NCBI GenBank assembly: GCA_039809365.1 | Contig: JBDHUV010000049.1 | Coordinates: 1 to 5,513, forward strand | Direction of reading: 5' to 3' | DNA: 5,513 nt | Origin: JBDHUV01 sp039809365 | GTDB taxonomy: Bacteria; Patescibacteriota; Microgenomatia; Levybacterales; GWA1-39-11 | Shown here: piece after piece, positions 1 to 5,513 of the stretch | Numbering within the stretch: position 1 is the first letter of the stretch | Layout: every line of letters starts with the position of its first letter | Made by a program: the position numbers and the translations under genes | Notes under the pieces: model-generated | Told to the model about the DNA's origin: nothing | The model's input: the letters and a program-made list of their open reading frames with translations, nothing else | The model's database searches: none

Positions 1-1
1 T

Positions 2-28
2 TAATGATAGGAATAACATTCTTCATTA
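2..28. repeat. Weak AT-rich inverted repeat downstream of sod
   Basis: TAATGA (2-7) pairs with TCATTA (23-28), and inside it GAAT (11-14) pairs with ATTC (18-21), giving a hairpin with a small asymmetric internal loop and a 3-base top loop. It lies about 50 bases after the sod stop on the minus strand, where a terminator could stand. It is poor in G-C pairs, and whether a U-run follows cannot be seen because the window ends. Nothing else is recognisable in 1-75. Confidence 0.2.
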
Positions 29-75
29 GAAAAGTATTGTAGTAGATAACTCTGGAAGTTACAAGGAAAGGAGAA

Positions 76-681
76 TTATTTTGCTTGTTCAAATCTGCGC
101 GAGACTTCTTCCCAGTTTACAATGTTCCACCATGCTTGAACATACTCTGGTCGTCGATTTTCATACTGTAAGTAATATGCATGTTCCCATACATCCAGCC
201 CTAATAAAGGTGTGGAGCCTGACATAAAAGGACTGTCTTGATTCGGTGTGGTTTCTATTGTAAGTTCTCCATTTTTCAGTGTAAGCCATGCCCACCCACT
301 TCCAAAAACTCCTGTAGCTGCTTCAGTAAAGTTACTTTTAAATGTTTCCATATCTGTAAATGTAGAAAGTAATTTTGATTCTAACTCGCTACTCGGTTTA
401 CTTCCTGAAAGAGGAGTCATTATAGTCCAGAATAGTGAGTGGTTTGCATGTCCTCCGGCATTATTTCGTACTTTGGTACGGATATTTTCAGGAACTTTAT
501 CAAGGTTTTGAATTAACTCTTCAATAGGCAAAGCAAGAAGTTCTTCGTGTTGTGCTAATGCATCGTTGGTATTTTTTACATATCCTGCATGGTGTTTATC
601 ATGATGAAGTCTCATTATTTTTTCTTCAATTGCAGGAGAAAGTGCATCAAACTCGTATGGGAGATCTGGAACTGTATACAT
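76..681 (-). CDS. sodA: Superoxide dismutase, Fe/Mn family, probably Mn-type
   Basis: This cytoplasmic enzyme converts superoxide to oxygen and hydrogen peroxide. The 201-residue protein has the full family layout: an N-terminal helical hairpin domain (about 1-90) and a C-terminal alpha/beta domain (about 95-201). Metal ligands by alignment from memory are H26 (in HHDKHH), H81 (in GGHANH), D163 and H167 (in DVWEHAYY); Y34 is the gateway tyrosine. The GGH context near H81 and Q148 in NQDSP are typical of Mn rather than Fe enzymes, though a cambialistic enzyme is possible. I chose the ATG at 681 because the protein then begins MYTVPDLPYEFDAL, the normal family start. The reading frame stays open to 786, but that extension overlaps the end of the YibE/F gene and adds residues foreign to the family. 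There is no signal peptide. The gene lies 49 bases after the YibE/F gene and may be co-transcribed with it or use its own -10 box at 688-693. Confidence 0.96.
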   Translation of the reverse strand: MYTVPDLPYEFDALSPAIEEKIMRLHHDKHHAGYVKNTNDALAQHEELLALPIEELIQNLDKVPENIRTKVRNNAGGHANHSLFWTIMTPLSGSKPSSELESKLLSTFTDMETFKSNFTEAATGVFGSGWAWLTLKNGELTIETTPNQDSPFMSGSTPLLGLDVWEHAYYLQYENRRPEYVQAWWNIVNWEEVSRRFEQAK

Positions 682-687
682 ACTACT

Positions 688-693
688 AGTATA
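688..693 (-). promoter_or_regulatory. Putative -10 box for leaderless sod transcription
   Basis: On the minus strand the hexamer TATACT (5 of 6 to TATAAT) ends exactly 6 bases before the sod ATG, so the predicted transcription start is the A of the start codon at 681. No good -35 box is visible 16-19 bases upstream, and the preceding bases do not form a proper TGn extension. There is no Shine-Dalgarno sequence before this ATG, which fits a leaderless message. A single hexamer in AT-rich DNA is weak evidence by itself; the matching arrangement at clpB is what makes it worth recording. Confidence 0.4.
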
Positions 694-730
694 CACCCAA
701 CGATTTGTTTGTGGGTAAGAGATATGTAAA

Positions 731-1843
731 TTACGCTTGCTTCTTTGCAGTTCGGGCAGCAAGAACAGTAGTAATAGGCACGGCAAGCACTAACCCTATG
801 CTTCCGGCGAGTGTGCGAACTACTTCTTCTGCAATCATCTGACTATTGAGTATGACCCAATAAGGTTGATGAAGAGGATTAAGAATAAATAATATAAAAA
901 GACTGAGAGATGCTCCTGCATAAGCTAAGACGAGTGTATTTACTAAGGAAGCAATATGTTCTTTTCCAACAGTATATCCACGCATAATAAGATCTATAAA
1001 CTCTAGTTTTTTATCTGCATGCGAGATCTCATATACAGCAGCTGTTTGTGAAGTTGTTATATCATCAAGTACACCAAGCGCTCCAATAATAATTCCTCCC
1101 AGCAAAAGCCCTTTTGTGTTAATACTTGCTGCTCCGAGTTGAAGTAAATACGTATCTTCGCTCCCCATTCCAGATAAATGAGCAAAAGAAACAAAAAGAA
1201 AGGAGAGAATTCCCGTAAGAAGAAGTGAAATAGCAGTTGCTACGAGTGCAACACCAGTCTTTTTATTAATTCCGTGAGCAAGAAACATGGTGAGTATCAT
1301 AATTGCTAAAGATCCAATAATACTAATCAACAAAGGGTCTTGTCCCTTGAGGATTTGAGGCACAATAAACTGAAGAATAATGACGACACTACAAATCATT
1401 CCTAAAATGGAGCCAAATCCTTTTTTACCTGCTATAAACACTACGAGAATAAAAAACCCAATAATAATAAAGATAAGAGAGTTAAGTCTGTAATTATCCA
1501 CGACAGCGTATGTGATAGAGTTTTGTGTTACAGATTTTACGAGTATTACTTGTTCTCCGGGTGTTAGAAGAGGAGAACTGTCATTTTTTATTACTCCTTG
1601 GTGAGTTAGTTGGATTATTTTGTTTTTTTCATCTCCCTTGACTATTTTTATCTGGGCAGTTTGTGTGAAATTCTGTGTTTTGTTTACTTCATTTATTTTT
1701 TCTTGCAATATTTTTACAACAGTCGCTTTATAATATGTCTCTTGTGGAGGTTCTGGAGGTAAAACTCTGTTTTGTGCATGTACATGAGGTGCAAGAAATA
1801 GGCTCATTAAAAAAATGCTAAATAGAAAGAAAACTTTTTTCAT
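731..1843 (-). CDS. YibE/F-family multipass membrane protein
   Basis: This is a member of the YibE/F family of bacterial membrane proteins, whose biochemical role is not established. The 370-residue protein starts with a signal-like segment (residues 1-23, MKK then a hydrophobic run, possible cleavage after V-H-A). An extracytoplasmic domain rich in K, Q and N follows (about 24-118). Then come about seven hydrophobic segments: roughly 121-138, 143-162, 170-189, 196-221, 245-260, 298-321 and 337-362. The best family hallmark is the conserved block around 249-273, with GALGVLDDITTSQ and its paired aspartates D260-D261, followed by RGYTVGKEHI at 288-297. The last residues are basic (ARTAKKQA). 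I prefer the ATG at 1843. An in-frame GTG at 1849 is possible but lies only 3 bases from the -10 box. The gene is divergent from the AI-2E-family permease and precedes sod on the same strand. The substrate cannot be told from sequence. Confidence 0.9.
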   Translation of the reverse strand: MKKVFFLFSIFLMSLFLAPHVHAQNRVLPPEPPQETYYKATVVKILQEKINEVNKTQNFTQTAQIKIVKGDEKNKIIQLTHQGVIKNDSSPLLTPGEQVILVKSVTQNSITYAVVDNYRLNSLIFIIIGFFILVVFIAGKKGFGSILGMICSVVIILQFIVPQILKGQDPLLISIIGSLAIMILTMFLAHGINKKTGVALVATAISLLLTGILSFLFVSFAHLSGMGSEDTYLLQLGAASINTKGLLLGGIIIGALGVLDDITTSQTAAVYEISHADKKLEFIDLIMRGYTVGKEHIASLVNTLVLAYAGASLSLFILFILNPLHQPYWVILNSQMIAEEVVRTLAGSIGLVLAVPITTVLAARTAKKQA

Positions 1844-1852
1844 AACCACCTA

Positions 1853-1861
1853 AGTATACCA
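1853..1861 (-). promoter_or_regulatory. Extended -10 promoter for the YibE/F gene
   Basis: The minus strand reads TGG-TATACT, a TGn-extended -10 box with 5 of 6 consensus bases. It ends 9 bases before the ATG at 1843 and predicts a transcript starting around 1846, leaving about 3 bases of leader. The bases between include AGGTGG, which resembles a Shine-Dalgarno sequence but lies only 2 bases from the ATG and would fall mostly upstream of the predicted start. No clear -35 box is seen, which extended -10 promoters do not strictly need. Confidence 0.5.
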
Positions 1862-1864
1862 GTC

Positions 1865-1872
1865 TTGATCAA
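1865..1872. repeat. Short perfect palindrome TTGATCAA between divergent promoters
   Basis: An 8-base perfect palindrome sits in the spacer between the divergent YibE/F and permease genes, 4 bases upstream of the extended -10 of the YibE/F promoter and just before the presumed permease -35 box. It could be half of a regulator site, but it does not extend further symmetrically and an 8-base palindrome is expected by chance fairly often. The rest of the spacer shows no terminator or small RNA. Confidence 0.2.
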
Positions 1873-1876
1873 CATC

Positions 1877-1905
1877 TTGTGGCTAAAATAGAGATAAGAT
1901 ATAAT
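1877..1905 (+). promoter_or_regulatory. Putative sigma-70-type promoter for the AI-2E-family gene
   Basis: TTGTGG at 1877-1882 (3 of 6 to TTGACA) is followed after 17 bases by a perfect TATAAT at 1900-1905. The predicted transcription start is near 1912, about 11 bases before the ATG at 1923. The short leader (AACTATAAGATT) has no Shine-Dalgarno sequence. The -10 match and the ideal spacing carry the call; the -35 is weak. Confidence 0.55.
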
Positions 1906-1922
1906 AAACCAACTATAAGATT

Positions 1923-2915
1923 ATGATTAATAAATCTTTTTTTAAATATCTCTATACCAACCAAATTATTGTAGCCCTGTCTATCCTCGCGATTGGATGG
2001 CTCTTGCTTGAGCTTATAGGAGTTATTATTGCTGGGTTTATTGCGTATATAATCATGGCTGCAGTGGCTCCATTAGTCTATGCACTCTCTGGCAGAGGGA
2101 TCCCAAAATATCTTGCGGCAGGAGCAGTATATTTGCTTGTGGTGGCAATATTAGTTCTCCTTATTTTCCCTTTAATCCCATTTTTCACAAACCAGACAAT
2201 GCAACTTATCAAAGGGCTACCTGAGTATATTCATAATGCGACTGAGTTATTAGGTGTTCAAACACGCCCAAGCGAGTTGCAAGGAATCTTTTCTTCTCAG
2301 TTAGGATTTATTGGAAGTAATGCAATTCAGGTTACTTCTCAGTTATTTGGAGGAATATTTACATTACTGACCATTGTTGTGCTGAGCTTTTATCTTTTAT
2401 TAGATCATACGAGAGTTCAGAAAAGTATCGCTTCTCTTTTTTCTCCGCATTTAAGAAAAAGAGCTCTTGAGACAATTGAAAAAGTTGAAGACAAATTAGG
2501 ATCGTGGTTAAGAGGGCAAATAGTGCTTTCTTTTGCAGTAGGCTTTGTTACGTGGATAGGGTTAACAGCAATTGGAGTAGAGTATGCTCTCCCTCTTGCA
2601 CTACTCGCTGGGTTACTTGAGATAGTTCCTACCATTGGACCTATTATTGCTGCTATTCCCGCAATGATTGTCGCTTTGAGTATCTCTCCGACTGTCGCGC
2701 TTCTTGTTGCTATTCTATATATCATTATTCAAATTTTGGAAAATAATTTCCTTGTCCCTCGCATTATGCAGCGTGCAGTAGGACTGCATCCAATTATTGT
2801 TATTTTAGGTATTATTATAGGCGGAAAACTTCTTGGGGTGTTAGGAGCACTTCTTGCGGTCCCTTTTATCTCATTATTAATTGTAGTTGGACGTGAAGTT
2901 CGCAAATCAGAGTGA
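1923..2915 (+). CDS. AI-2E transporter family (PerM/TqsA/YdiK-like) permease
   Basis: This inner-membrane protein belongs to the AI-2E transporter family. Known members are linked to autoinducer-2 export (TqsA), and some in alkaliphiles to Na+/H+ antiport, so the substrate here is unknown. At 330 residues it is near the short end of the usual size. Hydrophobic segments lie at about 14-33, 34-55, 64-86, 143-161, 199-217, 221-253, 257-273 and 290-323, with the typical less hydrophobic amphipathic stretch between about 88 and 140. Family motifs are clear: GLLEIVPTIGPIIAAIP (230-246), the NNFLVPRIMQRAVGLHP stretch (274-290), and the glycine-rich G-G-K-L-L-G-V-L-G-A-L-L-A-V-P-F near 300-315. The C-terminus is short and basic. 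The ATG at 1923 gives a normal N-terminus for the family. The TGA stop is 15 bases before folC and forms part of an apparent folC promoter element. No link in function to its neighbours is evident. Confidence 0.92.
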   Translation: MINKSFFKYLYTNQIIVALSILAIGWLLLELIGVIIAGFIAYIIMAAVAPLVYALSGRGIPKYLAAGAVYLLVVAILVLLIFPLIPFFTNQTMQLIKGLPEYIHNATELLGVQTRPSELQGIFSSQLGFIGSNAIQVTSQLFGGIFTLLTIVVLSFYLLLDHTRVQKSIASLFSPHLRKRALETIEKVEDKLGSWLRGQIVLSFAVGFVTWIGLTAIGVEYALPLALLAGLLEIVPTIGPIIAAIPAMIVALSISPTVALLVAILYIIIQILENNFLVPRIMQRAVGLHPIIVILGIIIGGKLLGVLGALLAVPFISLLIVVGREVRKSE

Positions 2916-2921
2916 TACAAT
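2913..2921 (+). promoter_or_regulatory. Extended -10 element for folC overlapping the upstream stop codon
   Basis: TGA-TACAAT fits the TGn-extended -10 pattern with 5 of 6 bases in the hexamer. The TGA is the stop codon of the permease gene. The box ends 9 bases before the folC ATG at 2931, predicting a start near 2928 and a leader of about 3 bases. No convincing -35 is present at 16-19 bases, and there is no Shine-Dalgarno sequence in the 15-base gap (TACAATTTCCTCATC). folC may also be reached by read-through from the permease gene. Confidence 0.4.
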
Positions 2922-2930
2922 TTCCTCATC

Positions 2931-4268
2931 ATGATCTCATCTTTTGACCAAGCCCTTACCTATCTGTTTTCACATATTCCAAAGAATGAGGTGCGTAAAT
3001 TTCCTGGTGAGGCAGGAGTTTCCCGAATGAGAGCATTGGTAAAAGAGTTAGATAATCCTCAAGAGAAATATGAAGTTATTCATATAGCAGGAACTTCAGG
3101 GAAAGGATCTACAGCCACTCTTATAAGTACAGGGCTTGTAGGACAAGGATTTAAAGTGGGATTACAAGTCTCTCCGCACCTTTTAGATATTAGAGAACGA
3201 ATACAGATAAATAATACGAATATTGAAAAAGAAAAGTTTGTCAAATATTTACAAGAGATTATTCCTGCTATAGACAAAGTTTCCAAGATGGAATGGGGAG
3301 AAGTAACCTATTTTGAAATTTTAGTTGCTCTTGCATACTACTCTTTTTGGAAAGAACAAGTTGACTATGCAGTAATAGAGACAGGTATGGGTGGCTTGTA
3401 TGACGGAACAAATGTTATAACAAATCCACATAAAATTGCGGTTATCACAAAAATAGGGTTAGACCATGTGTCTGTTTTGGGAAACACAGTAGAACAGATT
3501 GCAGTGCAGAAAGCAGGGATTATTCACAAAGGAAACACCGTAATTGTGAACGATCAGAAGGAGAGTGTACTTGAGGTCTTTGAAAAAAAAATAAAAGAAG
3601 TACAGGCAACACGAATTCAGGTAGTGGGTGAAGAGAGACAGATACTTTCTATTACAGAGAAAGGAACAGTATATAAAGACAAAAAAAGAGATGAAGAAGT
3701 GACTCTTTCTCTTATTGGAGAGCACCAAGCAGAAAATGCTCAAATAGCAAGAGAAACCATTTTTGCTGTGTCTGAACAAGATGGCTGGGTTGTTGAAAAA
3801 GCTACACTACAAGAAAGCTTTCAATCTGTGAGAATGCCAGGAAGAGTAGATATTATAAAAAGACAACAAAGTAAATTTGTGATAGATGGAGCTCACAATG
3901 TTCAGAAAATGGAGGCTTTTCTCAAAACTCTTACCACACTTTATCCCCAGGAAAAGCAGGTATTCCTTATAGCTTTTAAGCATGGGAAAGATATTCAATC
4001 GATGATTGAGATGATAGAAAAATATGCTGAAAAAATTATTCTTACGAGTTTTTGGGTTGATACACAGGATATGCTTAATATCTCAGAACCTATAGAGCAA
4101 ATACGGAAATATATAAAAAACACGCTTGTTATTACTTTTAAAGACCCGAAAGAAGCACTAGTATATGCTCTTTCATTAGAGCAGAGAATTGTTGTTACAG
4201 GCTCTCTCTATTTTTCTTCAGAGGTATATACGTTGTTATCACAAATAGAGGGAAACAGAGCAGACTAG
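2931..4268 (+). CDS. folC: Folylpolyglutamate synthase / dihydrofolate synthase (Mur ligase family)
   Basis: FolC uses ATP to add glutamate to folates (and in bifunctional forms to dihydropteroate) in the cytoplasm, which retains them and makes them better cofactors. The 445-residue length is normal. Motifs in order are the P-loop GTSGKGST (54-61), SPHL (81-84), ETGMGG with E150, the magnesium-site D178-H179 in GLDHVSVLGNT, K194 in QKAGII (the lysine carbamylated in this family), GEHQAENA (263-270), MPGRVDII (302-309), DGAHN (319-323) and VTGSLYFSSEV (422-432). The GTSGKGST loop separates it from MurC-F ligases (GTxGKTT). Several signature positions differ from the common form: GGLYDGTN (154-161) instead of GGRLDATN, QKAGI instead of EKAGI, and DGAHNV instead of DGAHNP. 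Whether it is mono- or bifunctional cannot be told. The ATG at 2931 gives the standard N-terminus. The gene lies 15 bases after the permease gene and 48 bases before clpB. Confidence 0.94.
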   Translation: MISSFDQALTYLFSHIPKNEVRKFPGEAGVSRMRALVKELDNPQEKYEVIHIAGTSGKGSTATLISTGLVGQGFKVGLQVSPHLLDIRERIQINNTNIEKEKFVKYLQEIIPAIDKVSKMEWGEVTYFEILVALAYYSFWKEQVDYAVIETGMGGLYDGTNVITNPHKIAVITKIGLDHVSVLGNTVEQIAVQKAGIIHKGNTVIVNDQKESVLEVFEKKIKEVQATRIQVVGEERQILSITEKGTVYKDKKRDEEVTLSLIGEHQAENAQIARETIFAVSEQDGWVVEKATLQESFQSVRMPGRVDIIKRQQSKFVIDGAHNVQKMEAFLKTLTTLYPQEKQVFLIAFKHGKDIQSMIEMIEKYAEKIILTSFWVDTQDMLNISEPIEQIRKYIKNTLVITFKDPKEALVYALSLEQRIVVTGSLYFSSEVYTLLSQIEGNRAD

Positions 4269-4269
4269 G

Positions 4270-4296
4270 TTAGCAGTCTATTGACAAGACTGATAA
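4270..4296. promoter_or_regulatory. CIRCE-like inverted repeat, probable HrcA operator of clpB
   Basis: TTAGCAGTC (4270-4278) and GACTGATAA (4288-4296) form an inverted repeat with 9-base arms, one mismatch between the arms, and a spacer of exactly 9 bases. The known CIRCE element, bound by the heat-shock repressor HrcA, is TTAGCACTC-N9-GAGTGCTAA. The left arm matches at 8 of 9 positions and the right at 7 of 9. The C-to-G change in the left arm is mirrored by G-to-C in the right, so the symmetry is kept. The site begins 2 bases after the folC stop codon and its spacer contains the clpB -35 box TTGACA, so a bound repressor would block polymerase. A heat-shock chaperone gene directly downstream is the expected context. 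hrcA itself is not in the window. A plain 6-base hairpin or terminator is less likely because no T-run follows. Confidence 0.72.
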
Positions 4297-4310
4297 AATT
4301 GGTATACAAT
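4281..4310 (+). promoter_or_regulatory. clpB promoter, TTGACA / TACAAT
   Basis: A perfect -35 box TTGACA (4281-4286) is followed after 18 bases by TACAAT (4305-4310, 5 of 6). An overlapping choice is TGG-TATACA (hexamer 4303-4308) with a 16-base spacer. With TACAAT as -10, transcription is predicted to start at 4317, the A of the clpB ATG, giving a leaderless message. The bases GAGG at 4311-4314 look like a Shine-Dalgarno core but are only 2 bases from the ATG and would lie upstream of the predicted start. The -35 is embedded in the CIRCE-like operator. Confidence 0.65.
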
Positions 4311-4316
4311 GAGGAC

Positions 4317-5513
4317 ATGGATAACAATGCTGTAGAGAATCTTTTAAAACCAGTAAGCCCAGAAGAGGCATTAGAAAAATTCACCATAAACTTAACCCAG
4401 ATTGCCAGAGATGGCAAAGTAGATCCTGTTGTGGGAAGAGAGACAGAGATTCGAAGAATAATGCAGATTCTTTCTCGAAGAACAAAAAATAACCCAATTC
4501 TTATAGGTGACCCAGGTGTAGGGAAAACTGCTATTGTTGAAGGACTAGCCCAAAAAATTGTGCATAACGAAGTTCCTACAACTCTGAAAGATAAAGAACT
4601 ATTGTCTCTAGACTTTGCATTACTTCTCGCAGGAGCAAAATTTAGAGGAGAGTTTGAGGAAAGGCTCAAAGCAGTAGTGAAAGCAATTGAGGATGGGGAC
4701 GGGAAGTATATTGTTTTTATAGATGAACTTCACACAATTGTGGGCGGAGGATCAGCAGAAGGAGCAGTAGATGCAGCAAATATTTTGAAGCCTTCTCTAG
4801 CTCGTGGACTGTTGCGTCTTATTGGGGCGACTACAATTCAAGAGTATAGAAAGCATATTGAAAAAGATCAAGCCCTTGCTCGTAGATTTCAACCAGTTTT
4901 TGTAGATGAACCAAGCCAAGAAGATAGTCTTTCTATTCTTCGAGGTATTAAAGAAAAATATGAGTTACATCATGGAATTCGTATTACAGATAATGCGCTT
5001 ATTGCTGCAGTGAAGCTTTCAAGTCAGTATATTCCTCAACGATTCTTACCAGATAAAGCGATAGATCTTATTGATGAAGCTGCTTCAGGGATAAAAATTG
5101 AGGCAGAAAGTATGCCTACCGAGCTGGAAGAATTAAAAAGGAAAATAACCCAAATAGAGATAGAGCAAGCTGCATTAAAGAAAGAGGATACTCCAGTCGC
5201 TCGTAAAAAGCTTGAAGACGATAAAGAGTCTTTAAAAAGATTAAAAGAGCAGGCTGAAACACTTGAGAAACGTTGGAATGAACAAAAAAACATCATGCAA
5301 GACATGCAAAAAGTGCGAGCTCAGATAGATGCCTTAAGAATAGAGCTTGAAAGAGCAGAAAGATCTGTTCAATTAGAAAAAGCTGCAGAGATTAAATATG
5401 GAAAACTACCAGAGCTTGAAAAGAAGTTGGCTGAATATACACAACAATGGTCAAAGATTCCCCCAGAAGAGCAAATATTACGTGAAGAAGTTGATGAAGA
5501 AGATATTGCCCGT
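4317..5513 (+). CDS. clpB: ClpB-type AAA+ disaggregase lacking the N-terminal domain (3' end outside window)
   Basis: ClpB is a cytoplasmic hexameric ATPase that threads aggregated proteins through its pore, working with DnaK. The window holds 399 residues without a stop. The first AAA+ domain shows Walker A GDPGVGKT (64-71), pore loop KFRG (108-111), Walker B FIDE (134-137), sensor-1 GATT (170-173) and the arginine-finger segment ALARRF (186-191). A coiled-coil middle domain spans about 266-378, ending in YGKLPELEKKL. Y361 falls at the position of E. coli Y503 with a constant 142-residue offset, so the middle domain is full-length. This favours ClpB over ClpC (shorter middle domain) or ClpA (none). 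The second AAA+ domain lies beyond the window. The usual N-terminal Clp_N domain of about 140 residues is absent: the reading frame upstream of the ATG meets the folC stop at 4266-4268 after 16 codons. It has its own promoter and a CIRCE-like operator. Confidence 0.93.
   Translation, partial: MDNNAVENLLKPVSPEEALEKFTINLTQIARDGKVDPVVGRETEIRRIMQILSRRTKNNPILIGDPGVGKTAIVEGLAQKIVHNEVPTTLKDKELLSLDFALLLAGAKFRGEFEERLKAVVKAIEDGDGKYIVFIDELHTIVGGGSAEGAVDAANILKPSLARGLLRLIGATTIQEYRKHIEKDQALARRFQPVFVDEPSQEDSLSILRGIKEKYELHHGIRITDNALIAAVKLSSQYIPQRFLPDKAIDLIDEAASGIKIEAESMPTELEELKRKITQIEIEQAALKKEDTPVARKKLEDDKESLKRLKEQAETLEKRWNEQKNIMQDMQKVRAQIDALRIELERAERSVQLEKAAEIKYGKLPELEKKLAEYTQQWSKIPPEEQILREEVDEEDIAR

Noticed and set aside
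68..242. A plus-strand AAGGAG sequence 7 bases before a TTG at 81, opening a frame of about 50 codons.
   Set aside because: The frame lies antisense to the conserved 3' end of sod, and the real genes here do not use such ribosome binding sites. Best explained as chance.
682..786. An N-terminal extension of the sod reading frame (start near 786) that begins with a hydrophobic, signal-like run.
   Set aside because: It overlaps the 3' end of the YibE/F gene in another frame, and the homologous SOD N-terminus begins at the ATG at 681. The hydrophobic look is a by-product of reading the other gene out of frame.
3459..3998. Long open frames on the minus strand across folC.
   Set aside because: They are antisense to strongly conserved FolC motifs and their translations are low-complexity, rich in F, S and L, with no recognisable family.
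4274..4292. CAGTCT/AGACTG hairpin read as a folC transcription terminator.
   Set aside because: No T-run follows on either strand, and the pairing is better explained as the inner part of the CIRCE-like operator.
4269..4316. Upstream in-frame TTG codons (4281 or 4299) as alternative clpB starts.
   Set aside because: They fall inside the -35 box or beside the -10 box of the clpB promoter and would not be transcribed from it; they add at most 12 residues and no Clp_N domain.
4265..5305. Minus-strand open frames across clpB.
   Set aside because: They mirror the conserved AAA+ and coiled-coil coding sequence and give serine- and phenylalanine-rich products typical of shadow frames.

Overview
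The window looks like chromosomal DNA from a small-genome, AT-rich bacterium, most plausibly a Candidate Phyla Radiation (Patescibacteria) lineage. This is an inference from several signs: short intergenic gaps, an AT-rich codon style, no convincing Shine-Dalgarno sequence at a normal distance before any of the five starts, and divergent versions of ordinary families. TGA acts as a stop (end of the AI-2E-family gene) and glycine and tryptophan use GGN and TGG, so the TGA-recoded Gracilibacteria/Absconditabacteria are unlikely. No marker gene is present to fix the taxonomy.

Layout: two divergent groups flank a roughly 80-base spacer (1844-1922). On the minus strand a YibE/F-family membrane protein (1843-731) is followed after 49 bases by a cytoplasmic Mn-type superoxide dismutase (681-76). 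On the plus strand come an AI-2E/PerM-family permease (1923-2915), folC (2931-4268) and a ClpB-type disaggregase (4317 to the window end, incomplete). Bases 1-75 carry no gene that I can support, only a weak AT-rich hairpin.

The most interesting part is the 48-base folC-clpB spacer. It holds an inverted repeat, TTAGCAGTC-N9-GACTGATAA, that matches the CIRCE heat-shock operator (TTAGCACTC-N9-GAGTGCTAA) at 16 of 18 arm positions. One pair of differences is symmetric and keeps the palindrome. A perfect TTGACA -35 box lies inside its 9-base spacer, and a TACAAT -10 box ends exactly 6 bases before the clpB ATG. This reads as an HrcA-type repressor site on a heat-shock promoter that would make a leaderless clpB mRNA. 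The encoded ClpB lacks the usual N-terminal domain and starts close to where the natural short isoform of E. coli ClpB starts.

A second theme is promoter placement. -10-like boxes sit 6, 9, 9, 6 and 17 bases before the five chosen starts (sod, yibE-like, folC, clpB, permease), suggesting that leaderless or very short-leader transcription is common here. By function the genes are a stress and housekeeping mix: superoxide detoxification, protein disaggregation, folate polyglutamylation and two membrane proteins of uncertain substrate. They do not form one evident pathway, and I see no mobile element, CRISPR array, tRNA or rRNA.
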